64,000 nucleotides of DNA from an uncultured Clostridia bacterium (GTDB lineage: Bacteria; Bacillota; Clostridia; UMGS1883), in assembly GCA_947626145.1 (NCBI GenBank), contig CANQRB010000002.1, positions 340,465 to 404,464 on the forward strand, read 5' to 3'. The notes beneath the pieces were generated by a model, which saw only the letters and a list, made by a program, of their open reading frames with translations, made no database searches and was not told where the DNA came from. This document shows positions 1 through 7,526 of this stretch, one piece after another. Each line of letters starts with the position of its first letter. The stretch's first letter is position 1. Made by a program: the position numbers and the translations under genes.

Positions 1-57
1 CAAATTCCCTTTACTGTGCTATTATATAGATGAGGCCATAACCTCACATAATCGAAT

Positions 58-222
58 ATCTTCGGGGCAGGGCGAAATTCCCTACCGGCGGTAAAGTCCG
101 CGAGCCCGCTTTTGGGTTGATCCGGTGAAATTCCGGAACCGACGGTTCAACCCGGGGCCGCTTCGGGCCGCGTTATGCGGCATGGGGCCCCCGGTCACAG
201 TCCGGATGAGAGAAGAGAGGTG
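58..222 (+). ncRNA. FMN riboswitch (RFN element)
   Basis: The conserved RFN blocks are visible in order: GGGGCAGGG with GAAATTCCCTACCGGCGGTAAAG, then CCGGTGAAATTCCGG with ACCGACGG, then AGTCCGGATGAGAGAAGAG at about 199-217. The element binds flavin mononucleotide and controls riboflavin synthesis or uptake genes in Firmicutes. An intrinsic terminator follows at once and ribU is the next gene, so control is probably by transcription attenuation, with ligand binding favouring termination. Confidence 0.96.
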
Positions 223-247
223 TTTTTTGTGCGTGAAATTACCTGAA

Positions 248-276
248 CTCCGATTTTTTATCGGAGCCGTTTTTTT
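248..276 (+). terminator. Riboswitch-controlled intrinsic terminator
   Basis: CTCCGA (248-253) pairs with TCGGAG (261-266) and a T-run follows at 270-276. It lies between the FMN aptamer and the ribU ribosome-binding site, the position expected of the expression platform. Confidence 0.85.
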
Positions 277-304
277 GTAAATAAACATGAAAGGAACCTG
301 AAAA

Positions 305-1027
305 ATGAACGAATTGCTTCAAACCCTGAGAGAAAATCTCTCCTTTGTTTTGGTGTGCGTCGTGGCGGCGGCGGCCATAATCGGCCTTGCGCTGCTGGCG
401 GAGCGCACAATTTTGAAGGGCCGCCTCATCAGAATGAGCCCCACCCGCCGCACGGCCACCTGCGCCATGCTGGCGGCGGCCGCGGGACTGCTGATGTTTT
501 TTGAATTCCCCATCCCGATCGTCGCTCCCGCCTTTTACGAGGCGGATTTCAGCGAGGTGCCGGTGCTCATCGGGGCCTTTTCCATGGGCCCTGTGGCCGG
601 AGCGGTTATCGAGCTGGTCAAGGTCTTTGTAAAGCTGGTGCTCAAGGGCACGACCACCGCCTTTGTGGGCGACTTCGCCAACTTTTTCATCGGCTGTACG
701 ATGATAGTTCCGGCCTCGATCATATATCACCTCAAAAAGACACGAACCAACGCCGTCGTATCGCTGCTTTCGGGCACGGCCTTTATGGCGGTTTTCGGCA
801 GCGTGTTCAACGCCGTGTACCTCATACCCAAGTTTGCCCAGCTTTTCGGCGCTCCGCTGGAGGCCATAATCGCCATGGGCGCCGAGATAAATCCCCATAT
901 CACAAGCGCGTGGAGCCTTGCCCTCTGGGCGGTGGTGCCCTTCAATGTGATTAAGGGCGTCGGCGTGTCGGTCATTACCATGCTTTTGTATAAGCCGCTT
1001 TCGGGGATTATCAAAGGAAAAAAATAG
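305..1027 (+). CDS. ribU: RibU-type riboflavin ECF transporter S component
   Basis: This 240-residue membrane protein has about six hydrophobic segments. It is the substrate-binding S component of an energy-coupling-factor transporter and should import riboflavin together with the shared EcfA/A'/T module, which is not in this window. The region EFPIPIVAPAFYEADFSEVP (residues about 61-80) and the later VGDFANFFIG stretch match the ECF S-component family. The start follows an AAAGGAACC ribosome-binding site. The upstream FMN riboswitch settles the substrate assignment more firmly than sequence alone. It appears monocistronic, with a terminator 44 bp after the stop. Confidence 0.93.
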   Translation: MNELLQTLRENLSFVLVCVVAAAAIIGLALLAERTILKGRLIRMSPTRRTATCAMLAAAAGLLMFFEFPIPIVAPAFYEADFSEVPVLIGAFSMGPVAGAVIELVKVFVKLVLKGTTTAFVGDFANFFIGCTMIVPASIIYHLKKTRTNAVVSLLSGTAFMAVFGSVFNAVYLIPKFAQLFGAPLEAIIAMGAEINPHITSAWSLALWAVVPFNVIKGVGVSVITMLLYKPLSGIIKGKK

Positions 1028-1070
1028 AAAAAAATCAACAAAAAAACGCGGGACAATCGCCGCGCACAAC

Positions 1071-1100
1071 AAAAAATCCGCTCAATGGAGCGGATTTTTT
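1071..1100. terminator. Bidirectional intrinsic terminator
   Basis: ATCCGCTC pairs with GAGCGGAT around an AATG loop, with an A-run before and a T-run after, so it can work on both strands. It ends ribU. On the minus strand it would also stop transcripts from the promoter in the adjacent invertible segment. Confidence 0.9.
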
Positions 1101-1106
1101 AGTTAG

Positions 1107-1437
1107 TTCCGATAAGAAATGCTATCGGAAGTAAAACCGAGCGGCCTTTCATCGCCTTTTGGCTGGTTTTGCAGTCGACCTCTGCGCCGCCAACCCGGCA
1201 AATCCGGCTTAACACAGCCTTTTTCCGATGATTTCCATAATCAGCACATGGAATTTCTTAGCTTCATTATACTACTTTTCCCACATAAAAGTCAATATCT
1301 TTCCCTTATCCATAATGTACAAAATTGTTGTAAGTAATTGTGCAATTTCAACAAATAATTTCCAATTTTCATTTTTCTGTTGTGGATTTTGCCACAAAAC
1401 TGCATAGTTTTACTTCCGATAGCATTTCTTATAGGAA
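1107..1437. promoter_or_regulatory. Probable invertible promoter segment (phase switch)
   Basis: Two inverted repeats, 1107-1137 and 1407-1437, bracket about 270 bp. They are identical over 26 bp (1112-1137 against the reverse complement of 1407-1432), and the match continues outward with two mismatches. Each arm contains its own dyad, TTCCGATA with TATCGGAA on the left and TATAGGAA on the right, as recombinase sites often do. The segment contains one strong promoter (minus strand, 1266-1295) and lies between the ribU terminator and a large secreted-protein gene. This layout matches invertible ON/OFF promoters of gut bacteria. No recombinase gene is nearby, so a trans-acting enzyme is inferred. 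Confidence 0.75.
1266..1295 (-). promoter_or_regulatory. Sigma-A promoter inside the invertible segment, pointing away from the secreted-protein gene
   Basis: On the minus strand a TTGACT -35 box (1290-1295) and a TATAAT -10 box (1266-1271) are separated by 18 bp. As sequenced it fires leftward into the bidirectional terminator at 1071-1100. Inversion between the repeats would put the -10 box near 1273-1278 on the plus strand, about 210 bp before the gene at 1491. No plus-strand promoter of similar quality was found in 1101-1490. Confidence 0.82.
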
Positions 1438-1490
1438 GTTGGCATGGAATCGAAAATTTATTATTTTGTAATTTAAGGAGGAAACAAAAA

Positions 1491-4400
1491 ATGAGAATCA
1501 AAAAAGTTCTGTCATTGGCCGTGGTCCTCGCCATGGTATTGACAGTAGTGCCCATGTTTGGGATCACCGCAAGCGCGGAAGAGACGAAACCAGATGTATC
1601 ATCTCTTGAGCTAGTTTTCAACGGAGCCAGAGAAGGGAGTTTCAGCGACACGCCAATTAATGTCGCTTATACAGATTGGTCATCAGAAACTACGGACAGT
1701 GACGGTCATGTAAATGTACAAAAATATGAAGGTTTTGGTGAAAAAGGTACGACTATACAGTTTTATGCTGGAGCATGGGATGGCAACGGTGGTGCTATAA
1801 ATAAAGAATGTACTGTTACAGCTAAGACTACTCTAGCTATAGATGCTGAAATGATTGTATTAGAATGGTACAATGAATTTAACGAAGAGGATGGCAACTA
1901 CAGGACATTTACATTCATTGATAGTGTCGGCGCTGATATAGATTCTTACGAAATTGACACTAATAGCGGTTTACATTGGAAAGGTTTAAAGCGTGTTTTT
2001 GGATATCCGGTAAATAAAGCAAAATACACCTTTGTTGCAGTTAACAACACGGAGGCTAATACTCACAGCACATTTTATTACGTAAATGACAAACTCAGTG
2101 CGAAAAATGAAGGGCTATCTGGCACATTCAATGGCTTTGGGGGCATTAAGTGTTTAATCGGTAAGTGGAATAAAAAAGGCAGAAATTATGGCTTTGCTGA
2201 TTTAAAGATTTATTCCGGAAGTATTAAAACTGTTGGTGTTACCGTGAAAATTGCTGAACAGGGTAAGGAGTCTAATCCTATACATTCGTTTACAGAAAAT
2301 GTTCTTATAGGTAGCATGTATACACCAAATATTGACAACTACTATATAGATTCTGAAAACAGTATGGTTTACAAACTTCAGTCTGTAGAACCTGTAGAAA
2401 TAACAGCGGAACCTGAAGATATAGTTGTTACTGCGACACCTTATCGTAAAATATCTAGTGAAAAACAAAATCTTATAACTAATGGAAGTTTTGAAAACGA
2501 AGCCGGAAATTTTGATACTACGGGCTGGCTGTCTCCACAATCAAATGCTGAAATTCCAAACCCGCAAAATAATAATACGGGACACTTTATGGCTGTAAAA
2601 AAGGATGATGGATATTATTTTGAATCATCTCATAAAGATTGGAGTACCGGCGATGATGGTATGCCTACGAAAGCCGATGGTAATCCAACGGATGGCAGCT
2701 GGTACCTTCTCGGTAAATATGGTGACCCATATGATGGACTTTGCTCTTTAAAGCGGACGTTTGATTTAACCCCAGGAGCAAGTTATGTTTTCAGCTTTGA
2801 TACAAGAATGCTTAAAGGGAGTGGCTCTGGAGACAATATTCATTTTGGACTTGTTGCTGAGGGTAAGGATATATCCGATGAGAATGCTGCACTTGGAGAA
2901 AAGACGACTGGAAAGCTTGACGACAATTGGAAGACAGTATCCTTTGTGTTTGTGGCAGATGAGAATCTTAATGCATTGCAGTTTAGAGCTTGGTGCATTG
3001 GAAGTGAAGGGTCGCTTGCTGGAGAGGGAAGACTTTGTTTTGATAACTTCAAACTTTACAAGTTAGAACCTCTCGATACACAAACGGAGGTAAAGGTGAC
3101 CTACAAGTGCGGCGAAAAAACTTTGTTAGAAAAATACGTCACATATGAAAAGGGTGAAGATGGGGTTACTTTCCCCGAAAGGTATCTATATAACGACGGC
3201 GAAATTTACTATCTCCCCGAGGTTCAACTCACCGAAAGTAAAGAAATCACAGATGCTGATGGAGTAAGAAAGGTTGACCATTATACTTCCAAAACGCCCA
3301 ATGTTCCTTTCTCTGTTGACGGTGAAAAATTCTATAAGCTAACAGAAGGCGCTGAGAGCGTTGTTGTAAACGGTAATTTTACTACCGGTGATGCACTTGG
3401 CTGGACAGCACGCAGTGGTAATAAAAATAATGGTACTGTACGCAAAGAAGCCGTTAAAGGTGTTGAAACGAATGTCCTCAAAGCAGGAAATCAAAACGAT
3501 AACACTATAGGCCAAATTTGGGCCCTTGCACCAGCTACGACATACTTTATAAGCTTTGATGTGGCAGGAGTAGCTAAAGATGGCCAAGGTAACTTATATG
3601 CTTCTTTAGTACCCAGTGCTTCGGCAGAAGCAGCAAGAACTGCTGCCACAAACAATATATCTTCTGATAACGGCGATCTCCTCAAAGATAAATGGCAGGT
3701 ATCTACAAATTGGATAAATTACAGCATGATTTATACCTCCGAAGCCGGAACACCATATTTGTCACTTTGCTTTGCTTATATGGGCAATGCCAGACTGGCA
3801 AATGTAGAGATCATACCGGTTGAAGAAGTTGGAAGCTCTACAGATATAACAGTATCTTTTAAGAATGAGGGCACTGAAGTATATTCGTCTACCCAAAAAG
3901 GATTGGATGGAGCAGAGATCAAAGTTCCCTATCAAATAGTAAAGGGTTCATCAGACGAAAAGAATTATGTACTTCCGCATGATGCTACGAAAGTAGCTGA
4001 TAATGGTAAAGTTGAGGTTGATGTTGTACCCGTGAAAGCGTTTACATGGAATAAAGTGAATAATGTTATCCATGTTCAGAATCCAGGCGATGATCTTGAT
4101 TACGCCACACAGGCAGTGAATGCCAGCCACGACCTTAACCGTGAGGGCTACGCCGTTATTGACAATGTTCCTGAAAACGCCAATGTGCTTGTTCTTGACG
4201 CATGGTTCAATAATGTTAACGGTGATACCGTACAGTATCCAAAACTTACATTTAACGCGGTTTCCGGCACTGGTCTTGAAACTATCAATCTTACCGAAGG
4301 GGAAGCGACAACAACTGCTTTGAACAAAATGTTTGAGACACCTGTTCAAACAGTAACTGAATTTGACACCACAGGAGCCGTTCCTGTTCCCGCCGATCAT

Positions 4401-5201
4401 CATCAGGGCGTTACAGTAAAAGTATATGTTCCTATGGATCTTGCCAGCCTCAGTGGAACCGGAGCGTCCATAAAAATGACTACAGTTTCTACTCAGGGCG
4501 GTATGATTACCGTTTACGGTATGTCTGCCGAACACGTTGATGTACCCGGGAAAGCCGCAGTTGAATTGGGTTATGACGAGAAAAGTAATCAGTTCCGCTT
4601 CCTTGTTACGTCTGAAAATGCGGACTCTATTAAGGCGTCCGTTGAAGGTAAAGGTGATCAGACAGTACCGCTTGGAGATACTGACGGTCTTGCTCTCGCC
4701 GCTGAACAGACTAATGCCATTTATACATTCAAAGGCTTAAACAATAACGTTGAGGGTGAAGTTTCCGAGCCTGCCAGCATATATAGCCTTTTGGCTAATG
4801 CTCTTACAAATGGATTTGACGCTAACAACAAGATCAAGAATATTGATGCGGTAAACAAAGTCGTTTCCGCCGGAGGTCTTGCGTTTAAGACCGGCAACAC
4901 GGAACTCAACACAGAGGCCGCAATGATATTTGAGTTTAAAGATAATACGGTCTCTGTTAAAGATGCTCTTTACAACGCCGGTATAATACTCAGTAAAATT
5001 ACTTATGTTGCAGGTGAAAAAACCGGTGAAATTGAATCTGCTGACGGCAAGAGCGTTGATCTTACAGAGGTACTCACTACTCAAGCAATTGACAGCGTTA
5101 TCACCTTTGAGGCCGTAGAGTTTGAGTTTGTAGAAACTGAGATTGCCGAGTCCGTTGACGAAAGCGCGGACAGCGAAATCGACTTCATCGAAGAATTATA
5201 A
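1491..5201 (+). CDS. Large secreted protein, probably phase-variable
   Basis: This 1236-residue protein has a signal peptide (MRIKKVLSLAVVLAMVLTVV, ending near ITASAEE). The start at 1491 is set by AAGGAGG about 10 bp upstream; an in-frame ATG at 1380 lies inside the invertible segment and has no ribosome-binding site. Two regions opening 'NGSFENEAGNFDTTGW' (near residue 330) and 'NGNFTTGDALGWTA' (near residue 630) look like CBM4/9-type carbohydrate-binding jelly rolls. No sortase motif, SLH domain or catalytic domain was recognised, and the C terminus is very acidic. The gene is richer in A+T than its neighbours, which suggests transfer. A surface or extracellular glycan-binding role is inference. 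Confidence 0.8.
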   Translation: MRIKKVLSLAVVLAMVLTVVPMFGITASAEETKPDVSSLELVFNGAREGSFSDTPINVAYTDWSSETTDSDGHVNVQKYEGFGEKGTTIQFYAGAWDGNGGAINKECTVTAKTTLAIDAEMIVLEWYNEFNEEDGNYRTFTFIDSVGADIDSYEIDTNSGLHWKGLKRVFGYPVNKAKYTFVAVNNTEANTHSTFYYVNDKLSAKNEGLSGTFNGFGGIKCLIGKWNKKGRNYGFADLKIYSGSIKTVGVTVKIAEQGKESNPIHSFTENVLIGSMYTPNIDNYYIDSENSMVYKLQSVEPVEITAEPEDIVVTATPYRKISSEKQNLITNGSFENEAGNFDTTGWLSPQSNAEIPNPQNNNTGHFMAVKKDDGYYFESSHKDWSTGDDGMPTKADGNPTDGSWYLLGKYGDPYDGLCSLKRTFDLTPGASYVFSFDTRMLKGSGSGDNIHFGLVAEGKDISDENAALGEKTTGKLDDNWKTVSFVFVADENLNALQFRAWCIGSEGSLAGEGRLCFDNFKLYKLEPLDTQTEVKVTYKCGEKTLLEKYVTYEKGEDGVTFPERYLYNDGEIYYLPEVQLTESKEITDADGVRKVDHYTSKTPNVPFSVDGEKFYKLTEGAESVVVNGNFTTGDALGWTARSGNKNNGTVRKEAVKGVETNVLKAGNQNDNTIGQIWALAPATTYFISFDVAGVAKDGQGNLYASLVPSASAEAARTAATNNISSDNGDLLKDKWQVSTNWINYSMIYTSEAGTPYLSLCFAYMGNARLANVEIIPVEEVGSSTDITVSFKNEGTEVYSSTQKGLDGAEIKVPYQIVKGSSDEKNYVLPHDATKVADNGKVEVDVVPVKAFTWNKVNNVIHVQNPGDDLDYATQAVNASHDLNREGYAVIDNVPENANVLVLDAWFNNVNGDTVQYPKLTFNAVSGTGLETINLTEGEATTTALNKMFETPVQTVTEFDTTGAVPVPADHHQGVTVKVYVPMDLASLSGTGASIKMTTVSTQGGMITVYGMSAEHVDVPGKAAVELGYDEKSNQFRFLVTSENADSIKASVEGKGDQTVPLGDTDGLALAAEQTNAIYTFKGLNNNVEGEVSEPASIYSLLANALTNGFDANNKIKNIDAVNKVVSAGGLAFKTGNTELNTEAAMIFEFKDNTVSVKDALYNAGIILSKITYVAGEKTGEIESADGKSVDLTEVLTTQAIDSVITFEAVEFEFVETEIAESVDESADSEIDFIEEL

Positions 5202-5215
5202 GGAGGGCGATTGAA

Positions 5216-5374
5216 ATGAAGAAATTTGTTGAACCTGAGATTAACTCAGTTGAACTTTCCCAAATGGAAGCTATAATGGACTCTAAAAATGCGGGAAATT
5301 CATATAGCAATTATGCGGAAGCAGATTCCGTGATAAAAGATGGATTTAATACTTGGAAAGGATTTACTGAATAA
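5216..5374 (+). CDS. Small 52-residue protein of unknown function
   Basis: The ORF encodes 52 residues starting MKKFVEPEINSVELS and ending in an aromatic and glycine-rich tail (NTWKGFTE). It lies 14 bp after the large secreted-protein gene with AGGAGGG in front, so it is probably co-transcribed with it and subject to the same promoter inversion. There is no signal peptide or membrane segment. A leader-like charged N terminus with a short polar tail recalls orphan RiPP-like precursor peptides of Clostridia, but no modification enzyme is nearby and the function is unknown. Confidence 0.65.
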   Translation: MKKFVEPEINSVELSQMEAIMDSKNAGNSYSNYAEADSVIKDGFNTWKGFTE

Positions 5375-5620
5375 TTTCCACTCGTAACATGGCCGCAACA
5401 GACCGGCCACCCCAACCCAAGTTAACCGCCGCTTTCCGAAGGCGAGGCCACCCCTGATCCTCCCGTCTGCAGCGGAGCCGGACAGAAAAAAGGCGGCACG
5501 CGCGAGGAAGCTGCCGCCCGTAGACCCCGGCCGGAGGAAAAGCGTGGTTAAATAATTTTCCCTTAAATATGGCGCAAGGCCGCTCTGCCTCGACCACAGG
5601 GCGGCCTCGGGCCAAACAAA
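5375..5620 (+). other. Hairpin-rich intergenic region, no gene seen
   Basis: About 245 bp of GC-rich sequence without a convincing ORF. GGCGGCA pairs with TGCCGCC within about 5491-5520, and a 10-bp stem (GGCCGCTCTG with CAGGGCGGCC) lies within about 5578-5607, before a terminator. It may be a structured 3' UTR or a small RNA. No known RNA family was recognised. Confidence 0.4.
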
Positions 5621-5650
5621 ACGGAGCCGAAAGGTTCCGTTTTTGTTTTT
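5621..5650 (+). terminator. Intrinsic terminator
   Basis: ACGGAGCC (5621-5628) pairs with GGTTCCGT (5633-5640) around a GAAA tetraloop, followed by TTTTGTTTTT. It ends the secreted-protein and small-peptide unit. Confidence 0.88.
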
Positions 5651-5708
5651 TATCGCAAATCCGCTCAAAATACGGTGCCGACGCCGCAAAAATTACGGTA
5701 ATTCGTGC

Positions 5709-5737
5709 TTGTTAAATAGGCCGTGACGTGCTATAAT
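5709..5737 (+). promoter_or_regulatory. Sigma-A promoter of the Lrp/aminotransferase operon
   Basis: TTGTTA (5709-5714), a 17-bp spacer, then TATAAT (5732-5737). A second TATAAT lies at 5811-5816 without a clear -35 box and could be an alternative start. Confidence 0.7.
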
Positions 5738-5849
5738 AAAAGAAAGATTGTCATGGCTTATCCCTTTTTTTCGGAAAAGATAAATCATGGCGGGATATGG
5801 ACTTATATTGTATAATGATAAAATACATAGCTTGAAAGGAACGGTTTTT

Positions 5850-6332
5850 ATGAAAAATGACATTCTCAGGCTCCTCGAAAGGGACAGCCGCTACACCGTG
5901 GATCAGCTGGCCACTATGCTTGGCACCACCCCCGAGGTGGTCGCCGCCGCCATAAAGGAGCTGGAGGACGAAAAAATAATTCTGGGCTATAAAACCCTCA
6001 TCAACTGGGAGCGCACCGACCGGGACAACATCAGCGCCATAATCACCATGCGCATCACTCCCCAGCGGGGCGACGGCTATGACAAAATGGCCGAGCGCAT
6101 TTACAAATATCCCCAGGTCAAGGGCGTTAACCTCATGAGCGGCAGCTTTGATCTGCTGGTCAGCGTGGAGGGCAAGAGCCTTAAGGAGGTCGCCATGTTC
6201 GTGTCCGAAAAGCTGGCCCCCATGGAGGGCGTTGTTTCCACCAACACCCACTTTACCCTCAAGACCTATAAGAAGGAGAACGTTATCTTTACCAGCGAGG
6301 AGCTGGACGACAGGGAGGTCATCACCATATGA
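5850..6332 (+). CDS. Lrp/AsnC family transcriptional regulator
   Basis: The protein has 160 residues: an N-terminal winged helix-turn-helix (residues about 1-55, 'RDSRYTVDQLATMLGTTPEV') and a C-terminal AsnC-type ligand-sensing RAM domain ('VKGVNLMSGSFDLLVSVEG'). The start at 5850 follows GAAAGGA; an earlier in-frame ATG at 5787 lacks a site and overlaps promoter sequence. It overlaps the aminotransferase by 4 bp (ATGA), so the two are translationally coupled, and it probably senses an amino acid and controls its own operon. Confidence 0.9.
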   Translation: MKNDILRLLERDSRYTVDQLATMLGTTPEVVAAAIKELEDEKIILGYKTLINWERTDRDNISAIITMRITPQRGDGYDKMAERIYKYPQVKGVNLMSGSFDLLVSVEGKSLKEVAMFVSEKLAPMEGVVSTNTHFTLKTYKKENVIFTSEELDDREVITI

Positions 6333-7498
6333 GGGACATTTCCGAGTTTATATCCCCCCACATTGCGGAAATGGCCCCCTCCGGCATACGTAAATTTTTT
6401 GACATCGTGGCCGAAATGAAGGACGCCATCTCCCTTGGCGTGGGCGAGCCCGACTTCGTTACCCCCTGGGCCATCAGGGAGGCGGGCATCTACGCTCTGG
6501 AAAAGGGCCACACCCACTACACCTCCAACGCCGGACTTAAGGAGCTGCGGCAGGAGCTGTGCCGCTACACCCACCGCACCTCAGGCCTCGACTATGAGGA
6601 GGATCAGGTGCTTATCACCGTGGGCGGCAGCGAGGCCATAGACCTTATGGTTCGGGCCATAATCTCAAAGGGGGACGAGGTGCTTGTGCCGGAGCCATCC
6701 TTTGTCTGCTACAAGCCCTGCGTCACCATGGCCGGCGGCACTGCCATACCCATCGTCACAAAAGAGGAGGACGAGTTCCGTCTGACACCTCAGGCTTTGG
6801 CAGAAAAGATAACCGACCGCACCAAGCTCCTTGTGCTGCCTTACCCCAACAACCCCACCGGCGCCATTATGGAGCGGCAGCACCTCGAGGCCATTGCCGA
6901 CGTTATACGCGATAAGGACATTCTTGTCCTTTCCGACGAAATTTACGGCGCCCTGACCTATAAGGGCGAGCACGTGCCCTTTGCCGCCATCGACGGCATG
7001 AAGGAGCGCACCGTGACAATAAACGGCTTCAGTAAGGCCTTTGCCATGACGGGCTGGCGGCTGGGCTACGCCATGGGGCCGAGGCCCCTCATCAAGGCCA
7101 TGCTCAAGATACACCAGTACGCCATAATGTGCGCCCCCACCACCAGCCAGTACGCCGCCGTGGAGGCTCTGCGCAGCTGTGAGGACGACGTGACCGCCAT
7201 GCGGGACGAGTACAATCTCCGCCGCCGGGTGATGGTCAAGGGCTTCCGTGATATGGGCCTGTCCTGCTTTGAGCCCATGGGGGCCTTCTATGTGTTCCCC
7301 AACATCAGCAGCCTTGGCATGAGCAGCGAGGACTTTGCCACCAACCTCCTCAAGGAGGAAAAAGTGGCCGTTGTGCCCGGCACTGCTTTCGGCGACAGCG
7401 GCGAGGGCTTTGTCCGGTGCAGCTATGCTTACAGTATACGCAATATCGAAATTGCGTTGGAAAGAATAGGAAATTTTGTAAAAAGACACAAAATATAG
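6329..7498 (+). CDS. Class I/II PLP-dependent aminotransferase
   Basis: The protein has 389 residues and fold-type I features: PNNPTG at 173-178, an Asp in DEIY (203-206) for the pyridine nitrogen, the Schiff-base lysine K236 in SKAFAMTGWRLGY, and a C-terminal substrate arginine (FVRCSYAY). It resembles the PatA/AspC-like group that transfers amino groups between amino acids and 2-oxo acids in the cytoplasm; exact substrates cannot be read. Pairing with an Lrp-type gene and a 4-bp overlap is a recurrent Firmicutes arrangement. Length is normal for the family. Confidence 0.92.
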   Translation: MRDISEFISPHIAEMAPSGIRKFFDIVAEMKDAISLGVGEPDFVTPWAIREAGIYALEKGHTHYTSNAGLKELRQELCRYTHRTSGLDYEEDQVLITVGGSEAIDLMVRAIISKGDEVLVPEPSFVCYKPCVTMAGGTAIPIVTKEEDEFRLTPQALAEKITDRTKLLVLPYPNNPTGAIMERQHLEAIADVIRDKDILVLSDEIYGALTYKGEHVPFAAIDGMKERTVTINGFSKAFAMTGWRLGYAMGPRPLIKAMLKIHQYAIMCAPTTSQYAAVEALRSCEDDVTAMRDEYNLRRRVMVKGFRDMGLSCFEPMGAFYVFPNISSLGMSSEDFATNLLKEEKVAVVPGTAFGDSGEGFVRCSYAYSIRNIEIALERIGNFVKRHKI

Positions 7499-7526
7499 TT
7501 AAATAACGAATATGAGGGAAAATAAA

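Noticed and set aside
239..1072. Long minus-strand ORF opposite ribU
   Set aside because: It mirrors the RibU gene, has no ribosome-binding site, and its low-complexity His/Gly-rich product is typical of antisense frames in GC-rich genes. The same holds for the large minus-strand frames opposite the SLH, CotH, FeoB and sigma-fusion genes.
1380..1490. Upstream start of the large secreted protein
   Set aside because: The ATG at 1380 lies within the invertible segment, has no ribosome-binding site, and would bury the signal peptide. The start at 1491 follows AAGGAGG.
5375..5620. RNase P, SRP, 6S or tmRNA gene in the hairpin-rich gap
   Set aside because: None of the conserved core sequences of these RNAs could be found on either strand.
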